Source of the DNA: VFZS01 sp964353255
GTDB lineage: Bacteria > Acidobacteriota > Terriglobia > Bryobacterales > Bryobacteraceae
DNA: 9,789 bases
NCBI GenBank assembly: GCA_964353255.1
Contig: CAYGVJ010000177.1
Coordinates: forward strand, 1-9,789
Direction: 5' to 3'
Under the pieces are notes generated by a model. The model had not been told where the DNA came from. It made no database searches and saw only the letters and a list, made by a program, of their open reading frames with translations. The translations under genes were made by a program, and so were the position numbers. Shown one piece after another: positions 1 to 6,126 of the stretch (positions are counted from its first letter, which is position 1; each line of letters starts with the position of its first letter).

Positions 1-5
1 TCAAG

Positions 6-48
6 AGGAACTTTCTACTTTGCCCACACAGGAACTTCTCACGTTGCC
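6..48. repeat. Imperfect 19-bp direct repeat, possible remnant of an IS end
   Basis: Bases 6-24 and 30-48 align with 15 of 19 matches; both begin AGGAACTT and end TTGCC, with a 24-bp period. Read on the minus strand the block starts TGTCGCGGCAACGTGAGAAG at base 54, followed by a second diverged copy. Terminal TG and repeated inner motifs are typical of IS21-family ends, but no transposase is in view, so this assignment is only a suggestion. Confidence 0.35.
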
Positions 49-69
49 GCGACAGCGTGCGCGGGCTGA

Positions 70-97
70 TTGACTTGGCCCCTGGCCGTGCGATACC
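70..97 (+). promoter_or_regulatory. Candidate promoter of the tRNA-Cys gene
   Basis: TTGACT (70-75) matches the -35 consensus at five of six bases. GATACC (92-97) follows after 16 bp as a weak -10 (three of six). A start near base 104 would leave a leader of about 16 nt before the tRNA at 120. The -10 is poor, so confidence is moderate. Confidence 0.4.
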
Positions 98-119
98 TTC
101 GTATTGGACCTGTCTTCAA

Positions 120-199
<80 letters not shown>

Positions 200-1450
200 T
201 CATTGCACTTGCGGTTTGGTTTCAACAGCATACAGCCCAGTCGATGCTTCACGTTCGTTCACGTTCAAACCCGCTGAATCACGGTTTTTCACGCACGACA
301 CCGACCTAAAACCGACCTGTAACATTTCCACGGGGATTTGTTCCGGCGTGCCGAACCGGAGCATGGCTTCGTCCATGTGCTCCTGACTCGGGTGAACGTA
401 CTTCATGACCGACCGGAGGCTCGAATGCCCCAGGATCTTAGCCAGCGTTGCCAGCGGCATCCCGCGCTCGGCCCACCTGGTAGCCGCCGTGTGGCGGAAG
501 TCGTAAATCACGAAGCTCAGACCCGTGTCTTTGAGCACGCGAGCATGGGCGTTGTTGAGTTTGGTCGCATGGCAACCGGGCTTGACCGAACTCGGGAAGA
601 CCCAGGGCGATTCGCCCGCCAGCCGGCCGGCGAGAATCGACCGACTCTCGGGCAGCAGCTTCAGCGTCCGGCGCGCTGCCGCGGTCTTGCCTGCCACAAC
701 CCGCATGGTGGCGCGTTCGATGTCCACGGCCTCTTTGCGGAGCGATAACAATTCCTCGGGCCGGCAGGCTTGATTCAATATCAGCCGGCCCAGGTCGTGC
801 AGGTCTTGGGCGTCGGTGTCCACGGTGCGGCGGTGCGCCGCGATCTCGATAGCCCCGCGCTTGTGGGCCTTGATGTGAACCGTCTTCTCTCCTCGCAGGC
901 ACGTGTCGAAGTACAGCATCTCCTCGGCCGGCGTGATGACGTGCATCCGCACGGCGTCGCCATCGCCCGGAATCTCGACTTTGCTCACCGGGTTCCCATG
1001 CGCCCAATTGTGCTTCATCGCGTAGCGATAGAAGGTGCTCAGGGCGTGCAGGTCATGGCGAATGGTGATTTCCCGGACCTTGTGCTCGGTGCGCCGCCAC
1101 GCCTTGAAATCCTCAATCCGGCCCTCTGTCAGAACCGAGACAGGAGTCTTGCCAAAGAATTCCGACAGGCTCGCAAAGCTGACGGCCAGGCGCCGGGCGC
1201 TCGCCGGGTGTTCTGTGTACTCGCCCTCGGCCCATTTCAGGAACATCCGGGCAGCGTCACTGAACGGTAGGATCTGGACGCGCCGCTCGAAATCCCGACC
1301 TTCCAGGATCGCCCGCCGGTGCTCTTCCATCCGCCGAATCGCGCCGTTCCTGTTGCGTTCGGTGGCGTCCAAGTCGGTGGCGTCCGTGTAGCACCGGCCC
1401 TGAACCCACATGCGATACTCCCACTTCCCGTACCGTTTCCTCAGTCCCAT
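200..1450 (-). CDS. int: Tyrosine site-specific recombinase (integrase)
   Basis: A 416-aa phage-type integrase that would insert and excise the element at the neighbouring tRNA-Cys. The C-terminal catalytic domain shows Arg230 (in ACRPEELLSLR), Lys255, Arg319 in the YDFRHTAATRW box, His342 (LGHSS) and the nucleophile Tyr351 (MKYVHP). The usual first His of the HxxR box is Tyr316 here, a change that occurs in active relatives. Residues about 60-150 match a core-binding SAM-like domain. The start is well supported: AGGAGG (plus coordinates 1459-1464) lies 8 nt before the ATG. The gene begins inside the reading frame of the upstream HTH gene, so the two are probably co-transcribed. The tail after about residue 365 is extra and has no motif that I recognise. 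Confidence 0.95.
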   Translation of the reverse strand: MGLRKRYGKWEYRMWVQGRCYTDATDLDATERNRNGAIRRMEEHRRAILEGRDFERRVQILPFSDAARMFLKWAEGEYTEHPASARRLAVSFASLSEFFGKTPVSVLTEGRIEDFKAWRRTEHKVREITIRHDLHALSTFYRYAMKHNWAHGNPVSKVEIPGDGDAVRMHVITPAEEMLYFDTCLRGEKTVHIKAHKRGAIEIAAHRRTVDTDAQDLHDLGRLILNQACRPEELLSLRKEAVDIERATMRVVAGKTAAARRTLKLLPESRSILAGRLAGESPWVFPSSVKPGCHATKLNNAHARVLKDTGLSFVIYDFRHTAATRWAERGMPLATLAKILGHSSLRSVMKYVHPSQEHMDEAMLRFGTPEQIPVEMLQVGFRSVSCVKNRDSAGLNVNEREASTGLYAVETKPQVQ

Positions 1451-1631
1451 CGTCAGAACCTCCTTGTGTGTGCGATTCTACCCAATTCTCAAACTCCGTT
1501 GTTGGGTACAGGATCTTCCGCCCGAGCTTCGCGTACCGCGGTCCCTTTCCCTGCGTCCGCCAGTTGGCGAGCGTGGAGACACTATGCCCCGTGCGCTCGG
1601 CCAGTTGCTCAGGCGTGAGAAGGTCAATCAT
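1257..1631 (-). CDS. Small HTH protein, AlpA/excisionase-like
   Basis: The first 52 residues form a typical HTH_17 (MerR-superfamily) fold: LLTPEQLAERTGHSVSTLAN, then a wing GPRYAKLGRKILYPTTEFENW. Proteins of this type serve as excisionases or AlpA-like activators beside phage and satellite integrases, where they control direction of recombination. The frame stays open to 1257, giving 124 aa, so its last 194 nt overlap the integrase gene. The part after about residue 60 is rich in Arg and Gly and looks like a shadow of the integrase reading frame, so the functional protein may be only the N-terminal domain. No strong ribosome binding site precedes the ATG at 1631. The name is by family and position; a function in excision is inferred. 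Confidence 0.8.
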   Translation of the reverse strand: MIDLLTPEQLAERTGHSVSTLANWRTQGKGPRYAKLGRKILYPTTEFENWVESHTQGGSDDGTEETVREVGVSHVGSGPVLHGRHRLGRHRTQQERRDSADGRAPAGDPGRSGFRAARPDPTVQ

Positions 1632-1688
1632 CGACTATGTTTTCTCGCCAAATTTTGCGAGGATTTCAGTTCGCCGGGACCACTTTTC

Positions 1689-1716
1689 GTTTCTGCTCCG
1701 CCGGCGGAACAGAAAC
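1689..1716. repeat. 28-bp near-perfect palindrome
   Basis: Arms 1689-1702 and 1703-1716 match at 13 of 14 positions, running from GTTTCTG inwards to TCCGCC and back. Its centre TCCGCCGGCGGAAC (1697-1710) recurs exactly at 1774-1787. It could bind a dimeric protein or form a cruciform in the candidate origin. Confidence 0.7.
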
Positions 1717-1759
1717 CTAAATTCCGCGTGAACTGTAAAGTATTGAAACTGTTGAGTTC

Positions 1760-1791
1760 GCCAGTTCGCCGAGTCCGCCGGCGGAACTGGC
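1760..1791. repeat. Inverted repeat GCCAGTTC / GAACTGGC
   Basis: The 8-bp arms are at 1760-1767 and 1784-1791. They enclose the palindrome CCGCCGGCGG (1775-1784, sharing its last base with the right arm). The left arm overlaps one of the tandem octamers, so octamers and hairpins appear to be built from the same sequence. Confidence 0.6.
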
Positions 1792-1805
1792 AAACGGTTA
1801 GTCTG

Positions 1806-1840
1806 CCAGTTCGCCACTCTCTTAAGAGTGGTGGAACTGG
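1806..1840. repeat. Imperfect hairpin, 14 paired bases
   Basis: The left arm (1806-1820) is CCAGTTC-G-CCACTCT and the right arm (1825-1840) is AGAGTGG-TG-GAACTGG, with a 4-nt loop CTTA and a small internal bulge. It would be a stable stem in DNA or RNA. There is no T tract on either side, so it is not a simple terminator. Confidence 0.65.
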
Positions 1841-1944
1841 CGAACTGAATTTTCCCGAGGTCAAAACAGCAAACCCTTGGGCCCAAAAGAGCACAAGGGT
1901 TTCAGGCGAACTGGCGAACTGAATTTTCCCGAGGTCAAAACAGC
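1834..1944. repeat. Exact 37-bp direct repeat
   Basis: Bases 1834-1870 and 1908-1944 are identical over 37 bp, with starts 74 bp apart. Each copy contains one GGCGAACT octamer and ends TCAAAACAGC. The right copy covers the last codons and stop of the AAA ATPase gene, so the left copy carries a duplicate of that gene end. This suggests tandem duplication of a segment of about 74 bp followed by change of the sequence in between. Confidence 0.85.
1871..1902 (-). terminator. Possible weak terminator after the AAA ATPase gene
   Basis: AAACCCTTG (1871-1879) and CAAGGGTTT (1894-1902) can form a 9-bp stem with a 14-nt loop, 33 nt past the ATPase stop codon on the minus strand. The stem is followed in that direction by GCTGTTTTGA, a poor U tract. 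An alternative inner palindrome TTGGGCCCAA (1877-1886) competes with it. It may instead be part of the candidate origin. Confidence 0.35.
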
Positions 1945-3011
1945 CCTCCGTTCTCGCCCTCCGCGTTGCTTTCTGGAAGCCGATAGTGTTTGGTGTTCTT
2001 GGCGCCGATCTCAAGGTGAATGGTCCCGGCCCGAACACCGTCTCGAAGGAACGCCCTGGCACGATTCCTGGGAATACCGCGCCCAAGAGCCAAGTTCTCG
2101 AAGTCGCCGGCTTTCACGGAGGGTTGGCCCTTGAGCAATTCAATCAGTAGCTCCTCGTTGGTTTGAATTTGCGACTCTTCGCGCGCCTCCCGGTAGAAGG
2201 TGCCCTCTTTGTAGCGCAGGACAATTCGTCCAGCGTCCATCAGGAAGCGCGACTTGAAAACCCGCAACTCCAGCCGTTCCAGCCGGGCCGATTCGCCAAT
2301 ATTGGCAAGGTGGAACGCGGTATCGACGCTGGCCTTGATGTCCGAGCTTCCCCGGTAGTCTTTTGAGGTCTCGCTCTTGCCGGAATTGTGCAGGACAAGG
2401 AGTGTGGCGCCCAAGTTCGCCAATTGCCTGTAGTGGTGCATGTAGTCCCGTGTTTCGCTGGAGTCGTTTTCGGCGCCCTGATTGAAGGCGACCAGGGCGT
2501 CCACCACAATGAATGGTCGCGGGGTGCACGACAGAATCCAGTTTTGGACGATGGCCCCGGCTGGGTCCGGCGCCTCTTCCGGCAGCCAGCCGCCCCAGAT
2601 GCGCAGGGAGTCCCCATCTTCGGCTTTCAATTGCTCCAGCCGATCCACAACGATGCTGATGGGATTCTCACGATCGAGAACGAGAACCCGCCGCTGGCTT
2701 GTTCGCATCCCGGCAAAATCGGCCCCGCGCGCGACTGCATCGGCCAAGGCCAGCGCCAAGGTCGTTTTGCCGTGGCCGGATTCCCCCGCCACCAGGTTTA
2801 CCGTGCCCTCGGCGAGTAGACCTTCGATCAGCCAGTTGACTTGCGCGCTCGCAATGCCACGCACAGACGGGACTTGGTCAATCGAGCTGATCTGTGGGCC
2901 GGACGCCGCCGGCCAGGGCGGGCCGGTCGGCACTTCCCTTTCGTCCTCGGATTCTCCCCCCAGCAACCGCTCGGCCTCGCGGATCAAGGTCAGATCGTCG
3001 TCAGGCCGCAC
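1935..3011 (-). CDS. RepA-like AAA ATPase / replicative helicase-like protein
   Basis: A 358-aa RecA-fold ATPase of the AAA_25/RepA type. Walker A is GESGHGKTT at residues 76-84, an acidic motif VLDREN follows at 111-116, Walker B is PFIVVDA ending at Asp171, and LHNSGK at 207-212 fits the sensor motif of this family. Residues about 285-346 look like a winged helix. Relatives act as hexameric helicases or loaders in plasmid, phage and satellite replication. The start is a GTG (3009-3011) with GGAGGT 5 nt upstream, inside the end of the primase-like gene; the 11-nt overlap indicates coupled translation. Together with that neighbour it forms the replication module. Helicase activity is inferred from the family; the fold and ATPase motifs are seen directly. 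Confidence 0.88.
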   Translation of the reverse strand: MRPDDDLTLIREAERLLGGESEDEREVPTGPPWPAASGPQISSIDQVPSVRGIASAQVNWLIEGLLAEGTVNLVAGESGHGKTTLALALADAVARGADFAGMRTSQRRVLVLDRENPISIVVDRLEQLKAEDGDSLRIWGGWLPEEAPDPAGAIVQNWILSCTPRPFIVVDALVAFNQGAENDSSETRDYMHHYRQLANLGATLLVLHNSGKSETSKDYRGSSDIKASVDTAFHLANIGESARLERLELRVFKSRFLMDAGRIVLRYKEGTFYREAREESQIQTNEELLIELLKGQPSVKAGDFENLALGRGIPRNRARAFLRDGVRAGTIHLEIGAKNTKHYRLPESNAEGENGGLF

Positions 3012-3606
3012 GGCTCACCTCCCGCCGCTCGGCTGCGGCCAGCATCGCCACCATCACAGCCGCCAGGCTGCGGGCGTGTTGCTCATCGTCGCGCGCCTCG
3101 CGGACCAGCCGCAGAGTTTCGTCCCGGTTCACACGCAGGTCTGCCGTGAACCGTTGCACCAGGAATGCGGGGGGAAGGGACTGAAGGATGTACAACTGAC
3201 GCGCGGCCTGGATGAACTCAGACCACCAGGTCCAGCCGTCGCCGGGCTGCTGGCTCCGGGCCAGGCCCTCGGCCTTGCGCCGCTCAAGCTCGGCCAGGGC
3301 GCCCGCGCGCCAGAGCACGGCCAGCCGCTCGGCCCCGCGCCGCCGGCGGACGGCCGCGCGGTACTCAGGGTCCGGGAGCCACTCCCAGCGCGTCTCCGGC
3401 CACAGGCCGCGCGCCCGCAGCGCCGCTAGGACGCGCCCCTGCTCGCAGCCGCCGAAGCAATGTACCAATACCCGGCCCTCGGACTCGCGCAGGGACAGGG
3501 ACGGACTGCTATCGTCGTGCGCCGGGCAGCGCGCCATAAACCCCTTGCCACAACGCCGCGCTTTTAAGGCGTGGACGATAGCTTCGATATGTGGTAAACT
3601 GGTCAT
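3001..3606 (-). CDS. CHC2 zinc-finger primase-like protein without TOPRIM domain
   Basis: A 201-aa protein. Its N-terminus carries a primase zinc-binding motif: Cys27-x2-His30 (CPAH), then Cys50-x3-Cys54 (CFGGC), with the DDSSPSLSLRE segment usual for CHC2 primases in between. The remainder is helical and rich in Arg and Ala, and contains no TOPRIM signature (no separate acidic EGxxD-like or DxD pattern), so the catalytic part of a DnaG primase is not visible. Normal phage primases with this finger are much longer. It may recognise initiation sites and work with the ATPase encoded next to it or with the host primase. The ATG at 3606 has only a weak GAGG upstream. It is the first gene after the terminator at 3621-3661. 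Confidence 0.8.
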   Translation of the reverse strand: MTSLPHIEAIVHALKARRCGKGFMARCPAHDDSSPSLSLRESEGRVLVHCFGGCEQGRVLAALRARGLWPETRWEWLPDPEYRAAVRRRRGAERLAVLWRAGALAELERRKAEGLARSQQPGDGWTWWSEFIQAARQLYILQSLPPAFLVQRFTADLRVNRDETLRLVREARDDEQHARSLAAVMVAMLAAAERREVSRAA

Positions 3607-3620
3607 GGAAACTCGCCTCG

Positions 3621-3661
3621 AAAAAGTTAGGCCCGCCGGCGGTCACACGCTGGGCGGGCCT
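3621..3661 (-). terminator. Intrinsic terminator between head and replication genes
   Basis: On the minus strand a 9-bp GC-rich stem, AGGCCCGCC (3653-3661) with GGCGGGCCT (3629-3637), is followed by AACTTTTT (3628-3621). The loop is 15 nt. It lies downstream of the DUF2190 gene and just 15 nt upstream of the primase-like ATG, so it should end or reduce transcripts of the head genes before they enter the replication genes. Confidence 0.75.
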
Positions 3662-3783
3662 CTTCATTTCTGTGGCCGCCGTGACGTGCCGGGAAAGGAG
3701 TGCCGGCACGCGGGAGACGGCCCGCCGGAAGGATCGTCGGCCTCCGGCCCCATGCTCAGAGGGCAACTCTGGGCAAACTCTGT
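3662..3783. other. Short intergenic stretch with an inverted repeat
   Basis: No gene is seen. CGTGCCGG (3685-3692) and CCGGCACG (3703-3710) form an 8-bp inverted repeat with a 10-nt spacer, possibly an operator. GGCAACTCTG (3762-3771) is repeated with one extra A at 3772-3782. A promoter for the primase-like gene would be expected here or to its right, but I find no good -35/-10 pair. Confidence 0.4.
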
Positions 3784-4134
3784 TTATGCTGCCGGCCCGG
3801 TCAGGCCGTGGACTCCGAGCTTGCAATGGACCAGCACCACGCCAGTCGTCGCCGCGGTCACTGCCGCGCCCACTAGAGGCTTGGAGTCGGTGCCCGGCAC
3901 TTTGGTCAACTCGCCAGCATCGGAGTAGAGCAGATCGCCCACGCCGATGTCGTCGGCGGTCGCGCAGGGCAGCTCGAAAACGCCCTCGGTGGCGATCTCC
4001 AGATCCACGGTTTCCAAGGCATCGAAGCTCGCCACGCCGATCAAGCCGCCTATCACTACCAGATCGCCGCTCGACACGCCGCCCCCCGGCGCTGCCACGG
4101 TGATGTTGTTTCCAGGCTGAATGTAGTTCTTCAT
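3784..4134 (-). CDS. DUF2190 family capsid cement (decoration) protein
   Basis: A 116-aa protein with the DUF2190 pattern: YIQPGNNITVAAPGGGVSSG at the start, a VVIGGLIGVASFDA segment, a VDLEIATEGVFELPCA strand region and the closing AVTAATTGVVLVHCKL. Family members bind the outside of HK97-fold phage capsids and stabilise them. The length is normal. The ATG overlaps the stop of the upstream gpW-like gene (ATGA), and AGAGGT lies 8 nt before it. It is the last gene of the head cluster. In phages of this type tail genes would follow, but here a terminator and the replication genes come next. Confidence 0.85.
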   Translation of the reverse strand: MKNYIQPGNNITVAAPGGGVSSGDLVVIGGLIGVASFDALETVDLEIATEGVFELPCATADDIGVGDLLYSDAGELTKVPGTDSKPLVGAAVTAATTGVVLVHCKLGVHGLTGPAA

Positions 4135-4343
4135 GGTTCTAGACCTCTTTTCGTTTGAATCGTGTAAACCGTAGGTTGCGGTGACTGCAACTTCGCTATC
4201 TCCGCGTCAAGGTGCGCGATGGCCGCGCGGATTTCATCCGGGGTGCGGTTGCTCAGCGACCGTTCGCCGAAGCGTAGGGCTGCCGGGCCGCTCAATTGGC
4301 CCAGCAGCTTCTCGCGCTCATCTAGTAACTGCTCAACGGTCAT
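4131..4343 (-). CDS. gpW-like head-completion protein
   Basis: A 70-aa protein that reads as MTVEQLLDEREKLLGQ, then a strand pair LRFGERSLSNRT, then a second helix PDEIRAAIAHLDAEIAKL. This helix-hairpin-helix layout is that of the gpW family, small proteins that close the portal after packaging and provide the platform for tail attachment. The ATG at 4343 is chosen over the far upstream one because a longer form would be a shadow of the capsid gene; it follows the capsid stop by 13 nt, with a G-rich GGGGG before it. In lambda the gpW gene lies between terminase and portal, whereas here it follows the capsid gene. Family call from pattern only. Confidence 0.65.
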   Translation of the reverse strand: MTVEQLLDEREKLLGQLSGPAALRFGERSLSNRTPDEIRAAIAHLDAEIAKLQSPQPTVYTIQTKRGLEP

Positions 4344-4356
4344 GTTAGGCCCCCGG

Positions 4357-6126
4357 TTATTCGCTGGCTCCCGGATTTCGGTAGGCGCCACGGAAGTCAA
4401 TCGCGCCCGCGCCGAAGTCCAGCCGCGCCCGGATCTCCACACCGTCCACGTCAAAGCCCGCCCTGGTTTCGATCTGCACGCCTTCATAGCCTTCGAGGTA
4501 GGCGTATTCAATGCAGGCCAGGATTGCGGGATCGGAAAAGACGTACCACCCGCCGGGATTGATGGCGTCAAGCCTCGGATCGACAACCAACTCCAGGCGG
4601 TTCGTGCCTCCGAACGGGTTCACGTTGCCGGCCTCGGCCGGGTAAATTGTGCTTAGATATTGCTCAGCTTCGGTTTCCAGGGTCGCGGGCGCTAGCAGGT
4701 ATTTCGGAGTGACGTTGATCGGCGTGATGCCGTCGAGTCCCTTCATGGTCCGCATGGCGAGGCGCGCCGCGCTAAGCGCATTGAACTCGATCGGGCCGCC
4801 GATTTCGGGCATGTTGCCGTGGTCCGTATCGAACAGGTTGAGTTCATCCGAGAGTTCTGGTCCGGCCCCATCGTTACTTGTCAGCACGCCCACAAGGAAC
4901 CCGTTCTCGAATTCCTGGGCAGCCAACCCCCAGCCTTGCGCGATGTCGGCCAGCGCGCCCAGATCATCGTTGATGATCGTCTGCCGCGTCATGCCGAACA
5001 CCTTGCCGTAAGTCCCGATGGAGTAGCCTTCCTTGCCCTCGACAATCGAACCGCGCTTGAATTCGCCGTCCTGATTGACTTTTTCGAGCGTGGGCAACTC
5101 GCCCCGGCGAAGGATCTTCCGGCCCTTGAAGTCGGGATGCGAGGATCCACGCCGGCAAACCACCTTCATGCCGGAAGGCGCCGCGCGGTACGCGACGGCC
5201 AGCACCTTGCCGGTCACGTCTTGGAGCAACAGGGGGAAGTCGGATGTGCTGTGCAAACTCCGCATCACGATCTCGGCATCACTGCCGAAGCTGTTCAGGC
5301 CACGTTGCCTGAGCAGTTCCCGCGCTAGGTCGGGCATACGCCGCCCGACATACGGCCGGGCATCGGCGGCCGGCTTGTGTCCGGGATTGACGCGAAAGTA
5401 GAGAGCGTCGGCCATGCGCTCAATCAGGCCATCGCCCGCGTCCCGCGTCACCACGGCCGGCGCCCGGCCGTCGATGGCCGGGATGCTGCGGGCGGCTTCC
5501 GCGATCATAGCGGCCCGCGCTTCGACAAGAGGCATGTCGCGCCGGATCAGGTCGTCCGCGAAGGCCGACTGCACTCCTACGGCGACGGCGATCCCGCGAA
5601 TTTGAGTCTGCAATTCTTCGGTCATATTTATCTCCCTACTACGTGTTCTCGCGGCCGGGTCCGCCCCGAGCGCGGTAAAACTGATTTCCTTGGGTGTCCA
5701 GCGCACGGCGGTCTTGACGCGCGTGCCGTCCGGCCGCTTGCTGGTTTCCCACTTCTCGACGGTGTAACCCGCGCTCACGCGCCGGATCACACCGCTTTGC
5801 ACGTCCTTGACAACACCTTCAATCTCGGGGCGTTCGGAAAAACGTACCGTCGCCAGCCCGCGCTTACCATCCACTGCCGCCTCTTGAACCACGCCCAAGA
5901 TGGCCCGCACGCTGGAAAATCTATCGTGGTTGTCGAGTAGCGGCCCACCGATGATCTCCGAGAGGTCTACTGCGCTCGGCTCAAGGCTCAGGCGTTCCAT
6001 GAACGGCCCCTCGAAGTCCGAGCGGGGAACCTCGGTAGTGGAAGCGAACACCACATCGACGCTGCGCTTCTCGGCATTGAACGTTGACGGCTCGAAAGTC
6101 GCCGAACGTGTTAGTAACTCGTTCAT
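4357..6126 (-). CDS. Prohead protease / major capsid protein fusion
   Basis: A 589-aa polyprotein. Residues 1-167 are a prohead protease of the S78/U35 type: the His box LLDNHDR (His67), the Ser box GVIRRVSAGYTV (Ser118) and the PKEISFTALGADPAA segment with Glu147. Residues about 170-290 are helical and likely act as scaffold (delta) region. Residues about 295-589 are the capsid domain, close to Mu gpT/HK97-fold subunits; KVFGMTRQTIINDDLGAL (375-392) is a family landmark. The protease would cut the scaffold from the shell protein during assembly. The start ATG overlaps the previous stop (ATGA), with GGAG 8 nt upstream. A second start at Met168 is described separately. Fused protease-capsid genes of this kind are known in phages, so the fusion is not an error of sequence. 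Confidence 0.9.
   Translation of the reverse strand: MNELLTRSATFEPSTFNAEKRSVDVVFASTTEVPRSDFEGPFMERLSLEPSAVDLSEIIGGPLLDNHDRFSSVRAILGVVQEAAVDGKRGLATVRFSERPEIEGVVKDVQSGVIRRVSAGYTVEKWETSKRPDGTRVKTAVRWTPKEISFTALGADPAARTRSREINMTEELQTQIRGIAVAVGVQSAFADDLIRRDMPLVEARAAMIAEAARSIPAIDGRAPAVVTRDAGDGLIERMADALYFRVNPGHKPAADARPYVGRRMPDLARELLRQRGLNSFGSDAEIVMRSLHSTSDFPLLLQDVTGKVLAVAYRAAPSGMKVVCRRGSSHPDFKGRKILRRGELPTLEKVNQDGEFKRGSIVEGKEGYSIGTYGKVFGMTRQTIINDDLGALADIAQGWGLAAQEFENGFLVGVLTSNDGAGPELSDELNLFDTDHGNMPEIGGPIEFNALSAARLAMRTMKGLDGITPINVTPKYLLAPATLETEAEQYLSTIYPAEAGNVNPFGGTNRLELVVDPRLDAINPGGWYVFSDPAILACIEYAYLEGYEGVQIETRAGFDVDGVEIRARLDFGAGAIDFRGAYRNPGASE
5623..5637 (-). promoter_or_regulatory. Internal ribosome binding site and ATG for free capsid protein
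   Basis: Inside the fusion gene, AGGGAG (5637-5632 on the minus strand) stands 6 nt before an in-frame ATG (5625-5623), which is Met168. Translation from here gives a 422-aa protein containing only scaffold region and capsid domain. The position coincides with the end of the protease domain. This suggests that the gene makes few protease-capsid fusions and many free capsid subunits, as with nested genes in other head clusters. Use of the site is inferred. Confidence 0.6.

Larger units (their letters stand above)
1..119. other. Left flank, probably host DNA upstream of the tRNA
   Basis: No convincing gene is seen here. The minus-strand open frame running through 1-252 is the antisense reading of the tRNA-Cys gene plus flank and is a known kind of artefact. 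The stretch holds an imperfect direct repeat (6-48) and a possible tRNA promoter (70-97). Because the integrase lies on the other side of the tRNA, this side is inferred to be the chromosome outside the element. Confidence 0.5.
1668..1920. repeat. Iteron-like octamer AGTTCGCC, seven copies
   Basis: Exact copies in plus orientation are at 1668-1675, 1755-1762, 1763-1770 and 1808-1815; in the opposite orientation (GGCGAACT) at 1839-1846, 1905-1912 and 1913-1920. Two pairs are directly abutting (1755-1770 and 1905-1920), and the pairs face each other. A near copy AGTCCGCC sits at 1772-1779. The same octamer occurs by chance inside coding sequence at least three times elsewhere (for example at 2414), so it is enriched here and not exclusive. 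Confidence 0.75.
1632..1934. other. Repeat-rich non-coding stretch, candidate replication origin
   Basis: This 303-bp gap lies between the stop of the AAA ATPase gene and the start of the HTH gene. It contains seven exact copies of the octamer AGTTCGCC or its complement, a duplicated 37-mer, a repeated 14-mer palindrome and four hairpins, described separately. Open frames crossing it are made of the translated repeats and do not look like proteins. Iterated short motifs and hairpins beside primase and helicase genes are what origins of satellites, plasmids and some phages look like. The call as origin is inferred; a regulatory region or an RNA gene is also possible. Confidence 0.5.

Noticed and set aside
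1668..1920. CRISPR array
   Set aside because: The repeated units are 8 bp in both orientations and the 37-bp repeat occurs only twice; spacing is irregular and no cas gene is seen.
1410..1922. Plus-strand open frame of 170 aa over the HTH gene and repeats
   Set aside because: It is antisense to the HTH gene and continues into repeats; composition is not protein-like.
1628..2086. Minus-strand open frame of 152 aa across the repeats and the end of the ATPase gene
   Set aside because: It is made of translated repeats and a shifted frame of the ATPase gene, with no domain or ribosome binding site.
2482..3429. Plus-strand open frame of 315 aa
   Set aside because: It lies antisense to the ATPase and primase-like genes, which have clear motifs; it is a shadow of high-G+C coding sequence.
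4344..4586. Longer form of the gpW-like protein starting at 4586
   Set aside because: The extra part overlaps the capsid C-terminus in another frame. The ATG at 4343 directly after the capsid stop fits gene spacing and family length.
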